From CAG-411 sp963643465 (GTDB lineage Bacteria > Bacillota > Clostridia > Lachnospirales > Lachnospiraceae): a stretch of DNA of 64,000 nucleotides. A model generated the notes under the pieces. It ran no database searches. It worked only from the letters and a program-made list of their open reading frames with translations, and was not told the DNA's origin. Location of the stretch: contig CAVIJT010000001.1 in assembly GCA_963643465.1 (NCBI GenBank), positions 186,001 to 250,000 of the forward strand, given 5' to 3'. The translations under genes were made by a program, and so were the position numbers. Position 1 is the stretch's first letter. Each line of letters opens with the position of its first letter. Positions 44,341-53,979 of the stretch are shown here, one piece after another.

Positions 44341-44378
44341 AATAAAGAATGGACCGGCACAATGTACCGATCCATTCT
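44341..44378 (-). terminator. Terminator after the first pullulanase gene
   Basis: On the minus strand a stem GAATGGATCGG/CCGGTCCATTC (arms 44367-44377 and 44347-44357, one mismatch-type pair) with a nine-base loop is followed by TTTATT. Confidence 0.8.
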
Positions 44379-44391
44379 CGTTATGAAATCC

Positions 44392-47300
44392 TTATTTCTT
44401 TATTACTGTAATTGTCTTACTCTTTGTAGTTCCTGTAGAGTCTTTTACTGTAATTGTAACTTTATAAGTTCCCTTCTTAGTTGGTTTCCAAGTAAGTTTC
44501 TTCTTTGAAATATATCCAGTTTTCTTAATTACCTTACCCTTTGCATTTTTAATTACATATTTGTACTTATATGACTTTAATCCACCGCTTGCAGATGCTG
44601 TCAATGTCACTTTCTTCTTTGCTACTCTCTTTGAAATTTTTAGAGAAAGTGCTTTAGAAACAAAAGTAAATTTCTTTGTCTTTGACACTTCTACATTGTG
44701 TTCGTCCTTTACATAAACCTTAAATGTATAAGTTCCTGCCGAAGATGCTTTATAAGTAAATGTATTATTTGCTAGATATTCACTGGAACCTACTAATTTG
44801 CTTCCCTTATAAATTTCAAATTTATATTGTGTATTTCCTATTCCACCTTCTGCATTTACACTAATCTTCACATTTTTGTTTACAACCTGACAAAGAACCG
44901 GATTACAAGATACAGACTTAATCTTTAATTTAGACACTTCTGAATTCACACTTGACCCCGATGTGGTGTCCACATTAGAAGGTGCATTACTTGTAGGTGT
45001 CTGTGTATTAGTAATGTGTGGAGCTGTTGTTGCCACAGTTGATGTCTGACTTGGTGTAGAAGAATCACTTGGTGTTTGACTTGGTTGTACACTTGCCGAC
45101 GCCCCTGGCTTTGCAGTAGCTTCCACTTTATCTGTTGTTTCCGGCTTTGCAGTAGCTTCTGGATCTAGTCCAGGAGTTTTCTCTGGTTCTGGAGATGTCT
45201 CTGGAAGTGTTGTCGCTGTCGGAGTAACTGTAGGATCAATTACTTCTTGTTTTACAGCTACCAAAGCTAAAATAGCTGCTCTAAGTTTTCTTGTCTGCTG
45301 ATTAACACTAAGCTGTGTAGCATCTTCATTTTCTGCCACTTTCTCTGCTGCTGTAATCTCAGTCTGCAAATTCTCATAACTATCCTCTGTATAATCTGCA
45401 CTGTCATAGTTTTTCGCAAGTTTAATCACAGCGTTCAAACTATCTTTTGTAATCTCTCCTGCATTTCCTCCATCAGAAACTTTCTCTACTTCTGCTGCGT
45501 AAATAGCATTACCATTATTATCTTTTGAAGAACTACTTCCTGCAACGGTGATTAATATACTTCCTGTACCTGCCAAATCTGAAGTCTGCATTTGACTGGT
45601 TTTTCCATTATTGATAATAACATTATAAGCTCCATCCGTTGGAAGTTCATAAAAATAATTTCCATCCGAATCTTTTTCTGTCAACGCTGTTCCTGGCCAT
45701 GCTCCCGCTAAATCAACCGCACTTGTTCCAGACCCAGTCCAAATATAAATATATGGATTGGTAAAGCTAGTAGATACATGAATTCCTGCTTCACTCTCTA
45801 CTGCAAGGGAGTTGACACTGTCTGTTAAGTCATCCTGTGCAAAAGAATATGCCATTGCAGTTGCTGTTCCCTTCAATAACTCTTCTGCGTCTTTTAATAC
45901 CTGTTTTGCATCCGCTAATAATTCTGCATCTACAGAACTATCTGCATTTTCAATTTCTTTTGTAGCATTTGTCACATACTCTTCTAAATCTGCTCTTGCT
46001 GCCTTTTCTTCTTTTGCCTTATCATAAGCACTCTGCAATGCACTCTTAGCCTTGCTGCATTCCTCTTCTGATGGGTTACTCTTAGCAATTACTTCTTTTG
46101 CATTAGAAAGTGCTGTTTGTAAATTAGAAAATACCTGCTCTGTAAAATCATCCTCAGAAAGTTTAGCAGCTTCTATTTCTGCTACTAACTCCTCCAATGA
46201 CGCACTCGCTGACGAAACTTTAATTGTAACTTCTTTTGAGGATTTTGCAGTTCCATCCGTTGCTGTAAATGTTACAGTATATGTTCCCTTTTGGGCGCTG
46301 TCCCATTTGAACACACCTGTTGCTGCATCAAATTCTGCTCCTTCCGGAAGATTAGATGCTGATAATGTAACCCCATCTCCATCTGCATCCTTTGCAGAAA
46401 CATTAATTGTCACCTGACTCTCTGGACTCACTTCAAGAGTAGAGTCGGTATCAAGACTAATCGTAGGTGCATGGTTATTGTCCTGATTCTTTCTAAGAAG
46501 TTGTGCCACATCAGGATTTGCATCAAACGTATCTTTTGGTACAGCCACTACAACAGATTTTCCTGCTGCCTTTACTGCAGAACCATCATATTCTGCAATC
46601 TTTGTAAGTCCAGCTGTATTTCCATCTGCAATCACAACCCATTTTCCACTACCTAAATTGTATGTAGCATCCTGTGTGGTATTGTTAATGATAACACCAA
46701 TCTTATTCCACTCACCAGATGTAGAATTTGTCATAGTAAAGGCAGTAATACCAGACTCCTCTTTACTTAGCCACTGCATATTAAGCCCTTTTGGGTTCCA
46801 GTTATCACTACTTCTTGTATATTCCTGCTCAAAACCAGAGAATACCTGACGAATTTCCAACATACCTTCGTAATATTCCTGAATATTACTATAAGTAGAA
46901 ACTCTAGTCCAATCAATCTTGTTTACATAATCGGAAGAAGCATAACTATTATCATCTCCATTTTTGGTTCTGGCAAACTCTTCACCAGCCTGCATAAAAT
47001 ATCCACCATGACTAACTAAAGTAACAGCTCCTGCCATCTTATTCATGCGAAGCATCTTATCACTGGTAGAATTAAAATTCTTGCCTTCTACTGCTGCAAG
47101 TTTATCCCATAAAGTCAAGTTATCATGGGCAGAACAATAAGCAATAACCGAATTGGATGATTTTGACCAGAACGGTCTCCACATTCCCCATTGTCCACTG
47201 GTGTAACCAACAGAACCCATAATTCCACCAAAGACATTATTTGGCCATTTCTCGCCAGTTTCCAACGGCTTGGATGTAGTATAATTTTCCTGCACTAATC

Positions 47301-48717
47301 CAGTCGTACCATCATATTTATGCTCACCTTTAATCGCATCACGGATCTGATCGTTAAAATATCCAATATCCGCATCCAATTCGCTTTCGTTTGCTTTGTG
47401 TGCACTATAGTTTTCATAAGTACCATCACCAGTCCAACCTTCACCATACATAATAATGGTATCTTCACCAAAATACTTGTCCATATCCCTACGAATATCA
47501 TTCATTGTATCTACGTCATGAATACCCATCAAATCAAAACGAAAACCATCAATATGATATTCCTCTGCCCAGTAAAGCACAGATTCTCTCATAAACTTAT
47601 TATACATTGCAGCTGTACTTCTGGTAGCATTACCACAACCTGACTGATTATAATACACCCCATCATTTGGACTTGAAGATACTGTTCGATCGTTATTATG
47701 AACAGTACCATCATTGATCTTATAGTAATAATCCGGCATAATCTTATTAAAATTAGAATCTACTGTATCATAAGTATGATTATAAACCACATCCATGATT
47801 ACCTTAATCCCTGCATCATGAAGTGCCTGTATCATCTCTTTCATCTCTTTGATACGAACATTACCATCGTATGGATTGCTGGAATAAGACCCTTCTGGTA
47901 CATTAAAGTTTTCCGGATCATATCCCCAGTTATAGTTGCTACCTAAACTGTTTGTTACCTTTGTCTCATCTACAGACGCGTAGTCATACGTTGGCATCAA
48001 CTGTACATGAGTAACCCCCAACTTTTTCAAATAATCTACACAAGTAGAAACTCTTCCTTCTCCGTTGATCGTAGTTCCTGTTTCTGTAAACGCCTTATAT
48101 TTTCCACGATTCTCTTCCGACACACCAGAACTTACATCAATAGAAAAGTCACGAATATGTATTTCCCAAACAGAAATCTCGCTAATTTTCATAGCCTCAC
48201 GCTTGCTATCATAATCTTCATCCCAGTTATCCGGATCTGTGCTGTCCAAATCCACAACCATAGCACGATCTCCATTTACACCCGTTGCTTTGGCATAAAT
48301 ATCTACCGCTTCATTTGTCTTTCCATTAGCTGTTACTTTGTAAGTGTAATATGTATTGACAATATCACCTTCTACCGTACAGGACCAAACACCTTTGTCT
48401 CCTTTTGTCATCTCTACCGTTCCAAGGCTCTTTGCTCCTGATTCTCCATCACTACCTGTTGCATATCTGCACAAGGTAACAGAAGTAGCTAATGGTGACC
48501 AAACTTTAAAGGTTGTCTTTTCCTTTGTGTAAGTACATCCTAAGTCATCACCAGAATATGCGTACTGTGAATCATAACTGCTATCAAAACGATTTACCGC
48601 AGTTGGAAGTGTTTCACCTTTCTCCGCAAACACAGTAATTCCCTGCATAGGAGTTACAATAAGACTTGAGATTAACGCTGCACTCAGTGCCTTATTTCTA
48701 AATGTTTTTTTTCTCAT
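44392..48717 (-). CDS. Secreted multidomain type I pullulanase with CBM26-like module
   Basis: A 1441-residue exported debranching enzyme for alpha-1,6 bonds of pullulan, amylopectin or glycogen. Order: signal peptide (1-32), CBM48-like early-set domain, GH13 barrel with the type I signature YNWGYDP (about 261), nucleophile Asp in GFRFDLMG (about 393), acid Glu in MYGEGW and HDN. Then an Ig-like domain (about 745-835), FIVAR-like helices, a CBM26-like starch-binding module (about 980-1057, NPYIYIW and AGAWPGT), more FIVAR-like helices, a TPT-rich linker and two Lys-rich Ig-like modules (about 1262-1441). No sortase motif. The ATG at 48717 has AGGAAG upstream; the longer frame is not used. Confidence 0.95.
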   Translation of the reverse strand: MRKKTFRNKALSAALISSLIVTPMQGITVFAEKGETLPTAVNRFDSSYDSQYAYSGDDLGCTYTKEKTTFKVWSPLATSVTLCRYATGSDGESGAKSLGTVEMTKGDKGVWSCTVEGDIVNTYYTYKVTANGKTNEAVDIYAKATGVNGDRAMVVDLDSTDPDNWDEDYDSKREAMKISEISVWEIHIRDFSIDVSSGVSEENRGKYKAFTETGTTINGEGRVSTCVDYLKKLGVTHVQLMPTYDYASVDETKVTNSLGSNYNWGYDPENFNVPEGSYSSNPYDGNVRIKEMKEMIQALHDAGIKVIMDVVYNHTYDTVDSNFNKIMPDYYYKINDGTVHNNDRTVSSSPNDGVYYNQSGCGNATRSTAAMYNKFMRESVLYWAEEYHIDGFRFDLMGIHDVDTMNDIRRDMDKYFGEDTIIMYGEGWTGDGTYENYSAHKANESELDADIGYFNDQIRDAIKGEHKYDGTTGLVQENYTTSKPLETGEKWPNNVFGGIMGSVGYTSGQWGMWRPFWSKSSNSVIAYCSAHDNLTLWDKLAAVEGKNFNSTSDKMLRMNKMAGAVTLVSHGGYFMQAGEEFARTKNGDDNSYASSDYVNKIDWTRVSTYSNIQEYYEGMLEIRQVFSGFEQEYTRSSDNWNPKGLNMQWLSKEESGITAFTMTNSTSGEWNKIGVIINNTTQDATYNLGSGKWVVIADGNTAGLTKIAEYDGSAVKAAGKSVVVAVPKDTFDANPDVAQLLRKNQDNNHAPTISLDTDSTLEVSPESQVTINVSAKDADGDGVTLSASNLPEGAEFDAATGVFKWDSAQKGTYTVTFTATDGTAKSSKEVTIKVSSASASLEELVAEIEAAKLSEDDFTEQVFSNLQTALSNAKEVIAKSNPSEEECSKAKSALQSAYDKAKEEKAARADLEEYVTNATKEIENADSSVDAELLADAKQVLKDAEELLKGTATAMAYSFAQDDLTDSVNSLAVESEAGIHVSTSFTNPYIYIWTGSGTSAVDLAGAWPGTALTEKDSDGNYFYELPTDGAYNVIINNGKTSQMQTSDLAGTGSILITVAGSSSSKDNNGNAIYAAEVEKVSDGGNAGEITKDSLNAVIKLAKNYDSADYTEDSYENLQTEITAAEKVAENEDATQLSVNQQTRKLRAAILALVAVKQEVIDPTVTPTATTLPETSPEPEKTPGLDPEATAKPETTDKVEATAKPGASASVQPSQTPSDSSTPSQTSTVATTAPHITNTQTPTSNAPSNVDTTSGSSVNSEVSKLKIKSVSCNPVLCQVVNKNVKISVNAEGGIGNTQYKFEIYKGSKLVGSSEYLANNTFTYKASSAGTYTFKVYVKDEHNVEVSKTKKFTFVSKALSLKISKRVAKKKVTLTASASGGLKSYKYKYVIKNAKGKVIKKTGYISKKKLTWKPTKKGTYKVTITVKDSTGTTKSKTITVIKK

Positions 48718-48858
48718 TTGATTCTTCCTTTCTCTTTTACTAAACCTATACCTGCTCCAAGTTCCTGTCCGGCCCTTTTCTTCTTCGTCCATACACAAGC
48801 ACCAACATAGAAAAAAACACGTCCAATTGCCCAGAACAACTACCTTTGTCTGTTATTA

Positions 48859-48887
48859 ATTGTACCTAATTATACAAAATTTGTAAA
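48859..48887 (-). promoter_or_regulatory. Sigma-A-type promoter of the first pullulanase
   Basis: On the minus strand, -35 TTTACA (48882-48887), a 17-base spacer and -10 TACAAT (48859-48864). It gives a leader of about 135 bases. I found no convincing CcpA (cre) site overlapping it. Confidence 0.7.
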
Positions 48888-48977
48888 GCAACTTTGTAGT
48901 ATTTTCGTAAAATTTTAGAAACATTTCCAGACAATTCTATCACATTTTCACAATCACGAGAAACACGCTTTGCGAAT

Positions 48978-49034
48978 TTCTCAGATTATCGCGATGCTCG
49001 TCAAACCTTCATGCAAACACGCGCTTTTCCTCAC
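48978..49034. repeat. Dispersed intergenic repeat, copy 2
   Basis: A 57-base relative of 16427-16482 with the same three blocks (TTCTCAGATTAT, CTCGTCAAA, TTTTCCTCAC). The middle of this copy has the palindrome ATCGCGAT, where the other has ATTACAAT. As in copy 1, it lies just beyond a terminator of a minus-strand gene. Confidence 0.65.
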
Positions 49035-49050
49035 TATTCGCATAAATAAG

Positions 49051-49091
49051 AAAAAAGTTACAGTTTCACTCTGTAAACTGTAACTTTTTTT
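49051..49091 (-). terminator. Terminator after the second pullulanase gene
   Basis: A perfect 13-base stem AAAGTTACAGTTT/AAACTGTAACTTT (arms 49054-49066 and 49075-49087) with an eight-base loop and A/T tracts on both sides; on the minus strand it directly follows the stop codon region. Confidence 0.92.
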
Positions 49092-49098
49092 CTTTTTA

Positions 49099-52000
49099 CT
49101 ATTTTACTTTAATAGTTTTTACGGTCTTTGTTGCTTTCATTCCAAGCTGATCTTTTACCGTAACACTTACTTTATAAGTACCTTTCTTAGTTGCTTTCCA
49201 CTTCCAAGTACCTTTCTTAATATTGCCAGATTTCTTTACTGTCTTTCCTTTTAGTGTACTCACTTTGAAGTTATAAGTATAGGCTTTCTTTCCTCCAGAA
49301 ACGTTTACCTTGAAAGTAATGGTCTTACCTTTCTTTACCTTCATCTTAGAGGCTTTCAAACTGCTTACTGATACTTTCTTTGCAATTACTGACAAAGATT
49401 TCTGAGAAGTAGCTTCCTGTCCCAATTTGTCACGTACTTTTACTACCATTTTATAAGTACCTGCTGTAACCGGAGTCCACTTCAAAGATGTACTACTATT
49501 CCAATCTGTAGATTTTACAATCTTATCACCACTATATACATAGAAACGATACTCATATCCTCCTATTCCACCGATTGCAGTAGCCGATACTGTTACTGGC
49601 TTATTTACATACTGATATTTTGACGGAGAAACTGTAAATTTGGAAACAGCCACAGCTGTCAAAGCCGATCCTGTAGTTACCATAGAACCACCTGAAACTG
49701 CACCACCAGACGTTACGTTACCATCAGAAGTTGGCACAGGACTTGTTGCTGGTTTCTCTGTAGCAACTGGAACAGGAGCAATAGCCTCTTCTGTAGTTTC
49801 CACTAATTTTTCTACAGAACTTTTAATATTTGCCTGATCAAATGTGTCCTTTGGAACTGCTACTACTACTGATTTACCTGGAACCAAAATCGTCTGTCCT
49901 TCTGTAGTAGATACACCCTCAACAGATGCTTTCTTACCATTAGAAACTAATACCCACTGGCTTGCATCCTCAAGTGTAACCTCTCTGGAAGATGTAGTAT
50001 TATTCATAAGAACTGCTACCTTGTTCCACTCACCTTCTACATTGTTTGTTAAATAGTATCCAATTGCATTTACTGTGTAATCACTTACATCTGTAAAGTT
50101 TTTAATCTCTGTTAAATTGTTACCATTTACATCATTAAAGAATCCAGTTGCTGTATTCTCTTGAACAGTAACACCCTCTTTTTCTGTGTAGATATTTCTA
50201 AATCCACTAAATGCCTTTCGAATTTCTACCATTCCTTGATAATAAGACGTCAAATTTGCATAAGTAGAAATACGTGACCAATCAAGTGCATTAATCATAT
50301 CTCCAGACTTATAACTATTCTCGTCTCCCTGCTTTGTTCTGGCAAATTCCTCTCCGCTATTTAAAAACACACCACCATGAGAAGTCAACAAATATCCTGC
50401 TGACATACGACTAATATCAATCATAGTCTGATTGGTTGTGTCATAACTTTCCCCTAAACTGTCTGCAAATTTATCCCAGATTGTCTGGTTATCATGACAA
50501 GAATCATAAGAAAGCACTCTCTCAGAAGTATCCGACCAATACGCTCTCCACATCCACCACTGACTGGTGTTCTTACCAACAGACCCCATAATACCACCAA
50601 ATACGCTAGTTGGGAATTTTTCACCATCTGTTGTCTTATTTTCCAAGCCTAAATTCTGCTGCGCAAAACCAATCTGATCAAACTTTTCTTTGCTTGTCTC
50701 ACCTTTAATAGCATCACGAATCTGATCATTAAAATACCCAATGCTACTATCTAAGTTACGGCAATAAGTTTTATAAGAACTGGTGTCTTCATCATATCCA
50801 CCACCAGTCCAACCTTCTCCATACATAAGAATGGTATCTTCACCAAACTGATCATCCAGCGACTTGCGAATGTTATTCATTGTTTTCCAATCATGGATAC
50901 CCATTAAGTCAAAACGGAAACCATCTATATGATACTCTTCTGCCCAATAGGATAAAGATTCTGTCATATATTTTTCAAACATAGCTGCGTTACATCTTGT
51001 TGCATTTCCACAACCTGACTGATCATCATAAGAAACTGAGCCATTGCTTTCTGTTAATTTGTAATAGTAGTCTGGCATAAGTTTATTGAAATTTGAGTCT
51101 TCTGTAGCATAGGTATGATTATAAACTACATCCATAACTACTTGAATTCCTGCATCGTGTAATGCCTGTATCATCTCTTTCATCTCTTTGATACGGACAT
51201 TTCCATCATATGGGTTGGTGGAATAAGAACCTTCTGGTGCATTAAAATTCTTTGGATTATATCCCCAGTTATAATTTTCTGCACTCATATCAGAATTATC
51301 CGCTGTTTCATCTACTTCATCAAAATCAAACATAGGTAACATCTGCACATGAGTAACACCCATCTTCTTTAAATAATCCACACAACTTGAAATCTTACCT
51401 TCTCCATTTACAGTTGTACTCTCTGTAAATGCCTTGTAAGTTCCTCTATTTTCTTCTGAAACACCAGAACTTGGGCTAATAGAAAAATCCCTAATATCAA
51501 TTTCCCAAATAACTGCATCTGACAAACTTGTCTTTGTTCGCTGATATGTGTCATTCCAATTATCTGGATCTGTACTGTCGAGGTCTACAACCATTCCACG
51601 TTCTCCATTGACACCTACTGCCTTTGCATATGGGTCTACAGCCTCTGGATACATTTCTCCACCAATTACTGCACGGTAAGTATAATATTGGTCCTTACAA
51701 TCTCCTTCCAAAGTATATTCCCATACACCCTTCCAAGTATTATCAGAATCGTAGGATTTCTCCATAGCATATGTACCAATCTTAGTGCTTTCTGCTTTTC
51801 CATCCTTTGCCTTTTCCTCATCACTACCTGCTGAATACATGTTTAGTGAAACAGAATCCGCTTCCGGAGACCATACCTTAAAAGTTGTCTTTGTTGCAGT
51901 GTAGGTACACCCCAAATCATTGCCGTCATACGCATATCTGTTATCATATGCACGGTTGTAATAATCTGCACTGCTCACATAAATCGCCTTGTTTCCTGCT

Positions 52001-52107
52001 GCCTGAACGGTTATTACATTTCTTTCAGGAATTGTTCCCACTGTAGAAACCACCATTGCAGAAGCCAATGCCACTCCCAATGCACGTTTTGCTACTCCAC
52101 GTTTCAT
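49099..52107 (-). CDS. Secreted type I pullulanase
   Basis: A 1002-residue exported relative of the neighbouring pullulanase, sharing the early-set domain and GH13 barrel: YNWGYNP, GFRFDLMGIHD with the nucleophile (about 396), LMYGEGW with the acid, and SCHDNQTIWDK. It has no CBM26-like or FIVAR-like part; after the barrel come a Val/Pro/Thr-rich linker (about 772-809) and two Lys-rich Ig-like modules (about 822-1002). Its signal peptide is about 1-37 (ending VQAAG). The ATG at 52107 has GGAG upstream at a long spacing of 11 bases. The pair probably arose by duplication and then gained or lost modules. Confidence 0.94.
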   Translation of the reverse strand: MKRGVAKRALGVALASAMVVSTVGTIPERNVITVQAAGNKAIYVSSADYYNRAYDNRYAYDGNDLGCTYTATKTTFKVWSPEADSVSLNMYSAGSDEEKAKDGKAESTKIGTYAMEKSYDSDNTWKGVWEYTLEGDCKDQYYTYRAVIGGEMYPEAVDPYAKAVGVNGERGMVVDLDSTDPDNWNDTYQRTKTSLSDAVIWEIDIRDFSISPSSGVSEENRGTYKAFTESTTVNGEGKISSCVDYLKKMGVTHVQMLPMFDFDEVDETADNSDMSAENYNWGYNPKNFNAPEGSYSTNPYDGNVRIKEMKEMIQALHDAGIQVVMDVVYNHTYATEDSNFNKLMPDYYYKLTESNGSVSYDDQSGCGNATRCNAAMFEKYMTESLSYWAEEYHIDGFRFDLMGIHDWKTMNNIRKSLDDQFGEDTILMYGEGWTGGGYDEDTSSYKTYCRNLDSSIGYFNDQIRDAIKGETSKEKFDQIGFAQQNLGLENKTTDGEKFPTSVFGGIMGSVGKNTSQWWMWRAYWSDTSERVLSYDSCHDNQTIWDKFADSLGESYDTTNQTMIDISRMSAGYLLTSHGGVFLNSGEEFARTKQGDENSYKSGDMINALDWSRISTYANLTSYYQGMVEIRKAFSGFRNIYTEKEGVTVQENTATGFFNDVNGNNLTEIKNFTDVSDYTVNAIGYYLTNNVEGEWNKVAVLMNNTTSSREVTLEDASQWVLVSNGKKASVEGVSTTEGQTILVPGKSVVVAVPKDTFDQANIKSSVEKLVETTEEAIAPVPVATEKPATSPVPTSDGNVTSGGAVSGGSMVTTGSALTAVAVSKFTVSPSKYQYVNKPVTVSATAIGGIGGYEYRFYVYSGDKIVKSTDWNSSTSLKWTPVTAGTYKMVVKVRDKLGQEATSQKSLSVIAKKVSVSSLKASKMKVKKGKTITFKVNVSGGKKAYTYNFKVSTLKGKTVKKSGNIKKGTWKWKATKKGTYKVSVTVKDQLGMKATKTVKTIKVK

Positions 52108-52163
52108 TTTGCCACATTCTCCTTTCCTTTTTGTGAATACTTGTATATAATCACACATTTTCC

Positions 52164-52192
52164 ATTTTATCGCATTTGACTTGCTTTTTCAA
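52164..52192 (-). promoter_or_regulatory. Sigma-A-type promoter of the second pullulanase
   Basis: On the minus strand, -35 TTGAAA (52187-52192), a 17-base spacer and -10 TAAAAT (52164-52169), about 57 bases before the ATG at 52107. Confidence 0.72.
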
Positions 52193-52270
52193 CGAATTTG
52201 TACTGTCCACTTCCACAAATCTTTTGCTCTATTTTTATGCACATTGTGTAGAAATCCAACCTGGCTAACC

Positions 52271-52334
52271 TTTTGCTTTATGGGACACACTTTTCTATAA
52301 AGCAAAAAAGACTGACGCAATAATGCGTCAGTCT
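52271..52334 (-). terminator. Terminator after the CBM26-like protein gene, with a second hairpin
   Basis: On the minus strand an 11-base perfect stem AGACTGACGCA/TGCGTCAGTCT (arms 52324-52334 and 52309-52319, loop of four) is followed by T6. Directly behind it a second perfect 11-base stem TTTTGCTTTAT/ATAAAGCAAAA (arms 52271-52281 and 52297-52307) starts inside the T tract of the first. Confidence 0.88.
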
Positions 52335-52353
52335 CACAACCGAAAACTATAAC

Positions 52354-53928
52354 TTATTTAATTTTAAATGTTTTCTTCTTTACAACTGTAGTGTTCGAAT
52401 CTTTTGCATAAATATAAATAGTATACGTTCCTTTTTTGGTTGGCTTCCATGTATAAGTCTTGCTCTTCTTATAAGATGTAGACTTTACAGTTTTTCCATT
52501 TAGTTTAATTACAAATTTATATTTTACACTACCACTAGCATAACTACTCTTTGCAGTAATTTTAATCTTTGTCTTTTTCTTTTGAGGTGACTTTTTGCTT
52601 GTACTTGCTGATACAGTCAAAGCCTTTACTTTATAGTTTGTAATAGTCTTTGTCACAGCAGTAGAACCAGATGAATCTTTTACATCTACATATAATGTGT
52701 AGGTTCCCTTTGCACCTGGTGTCCAAATGCAAGTCGCACTCTCACTGTAATCACGAACAGTCTGAGCCTGTGACTCAGTTGATTTCTTTACACGGAAACG
52801 ATATGTATATGTTCCTGTACCATTAGATGCAATTGCTGTCAACTCAACACTGTTTCCAAGTGTTAATGGAGATGTTTTACTTACAGAAAACTTCACATCA
52901 ATATTTGACACAGTATCCAAAGGAATCGCTGTAGTTCCTGGTGTTAAAGTTCCAGTTGGAGCCTGTGTTGCTGTTCCAGCAGACCCACCAGCAGTTGGAC
53001 TTGTTGTTGGTGCTGGTGTTCCAGCAGTTGCTGTCGCTGTTGCTTTAGGTGTTGCTGTTACTTTAGGTGTTGCTGTTACTTTAGGTGTTGCTGTTGCTGT
53101 TCCTGCATTTGGTGTTTCAATTGGGCTTGGTGTCGAATCGTTGTTACTGTTACCAGTTACTGTATATGTATATTGTTCCTTCTTAAATGTATTATCTTCA
53201 TCATGTGCCTGCACATAAATAATTGCTGTATACGTCTTTCCAGCTTCCGGAACAAATTTATACTCTGCATTCTTACTATAATAGTGATCTCCTACAAATT
53301 CTCCGTCACAAGACACTTCAAATTTATAGTATAATACACCGTCACCAATGGTACTCTCTGCAGCCACTTTAATTGTCTGTTCTACACCAGCTTCTAACAC
53401 ACTGCCGTTTGCAGGTGTAATAGCACTAATGGTAATATCTCCAGTCTGCTCTGGTTTTTTAGTTGGTTCAGCAGTTGGCTCTGCAGTTGGTTTTGTATCA
53501 CTGCTTGGAGTTGGTGTCGCTGTAGAACCACCATTTGGATCTGTCTGGGACCAAGTACCATTATCATACCACCACTCACCAGAAGTCTTATCTGTTACAT
53601 CATCTGGTGTTAATTTATTTCCACTTCCATCACAAATCAAGAAACCTTTAATTTCCTGATCAAAAGAAATAGAACACCATCCATTTCCCTCATCGGTCAT
53701 GGAATCTCCTGGCCATGCACCAGTAACACCGCCCTTTGCATCCCAAGCATACACTTTTAATCCGCTTCCTTTTGCATGAATCGTCAATGTAGCTGCATTG
53801 TTCTGAGTGGCATCTGATACAATTTCAATAGTCTCAGCCTTTGTCATTGGACTTGTAGAAAACACAGTAGTTGCTGCCATAACACATACTAAGGCTCCAC
53901 ACAATATTTTTTTTCTGTTTTTTCTCAA
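52354..53928 (-). CDS. Secreted non-catalytic CBM26-like starch-binding protein
   Basis: A 524-residue exported protein: signal peptide (about 1-31), a CBM26-like domain (about 47-127) with LKVYAWD and TGAWPGDSM and aromatic residues for glucan binding, a TPT/EPT linker, an Ig-like domain (about 167-258), a long Thr/Pro linker with VTATPK repeats (about 270-340) and two Lys-rich Ig-like modules (about 350-524). No hydrolase domain exists, so it probably holds starch at the cell surface for the two pullulanases. The start is TTG at 53928 with AAGGAGG seven bases upstream. Confidence 0.85.
   Translation of the reverse strand: MRKNRKKILCGALVCVMAATTVFSTSPMTKAETIEIVSDATQNNAATLTIHAKGSGLKVYAWDAKGGVTGAWPGDSMTDEGNGWCSISFDQEIKGFLICDGSGNKLTPDDVTDKTSGEWWYDNGTWSQTDPNGGSTATPTPSSDTKPTAEPTAEPTKKPEQTGDITISAITPANGSVLEAGVEQTIKVAAESTIGDGVLYYKFEVSCDGEFVGDHYYSKNAEYKFVPEAGKTYTAIIYVQAHDEDNTFKKEQYTYTVTGNSNNDSTPSPIETPNAGTATATPKVTATPKVTATPKATATATAGTPAPTTSPTAGGSAGTATQAPTGTLTPGTTAIPLDTVSNIDVKFSVSKTSPLTLGNSVELTAIASNGTGTYTYRFRVKKSTESQAQTVRDYSESATCIWTPGAKGTYTLYVDVKDSSGSTAVTKTITNYKVKALTVSASTSKKSPQKKKTKIKITAKSSYASGSVKYKFVIKLNGKTVKSTSYKKSKTYTWKPTKKGTYTIYIYAKDSNTTVVKKKTFKIK
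53043..53096 (-). repeat. 18-base tandem repeat in the linker of the CBM26-like protein
   Basis: Three copies of an 18-base unit (CTTTAGGTGTTGCTGTTA on the plus strand, at 53043, 53061 and 53079, the last with one change) encode repeated VTATPK/ATATPK in the linker. Such repeats can change copy number and so linker length. Confidence 0.8.
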
Positions 53929-53979
53929 CGTTCTTCCTCCTTATTCTGTTCTAAGTTAATAGTAAAATGACTGAAGCAC

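Larger units (their letters stand above)
48718..49098. other. 381-base intergenic region between the pullulanase genes
   Basis: This gap contains the promoter of the first pullulanase (48859-48887), a hairpin sequence around 48959-48982 (GAGAAA/TTTCTC with an inner CGC/GCG), repeat copy 2 (48978-49034) and the terminator of the second pullulanase (49051-49091). No convincing gene is present. The first 80 bases are only the read-through extension of the pullulanase frame. Confidence 0.7.

Noticed and set aside
48718..49098. CcpA (cre) site controlling the pullulanases
   Set aside because: No sequence close enough to the cre consensus was seen near either promoter.
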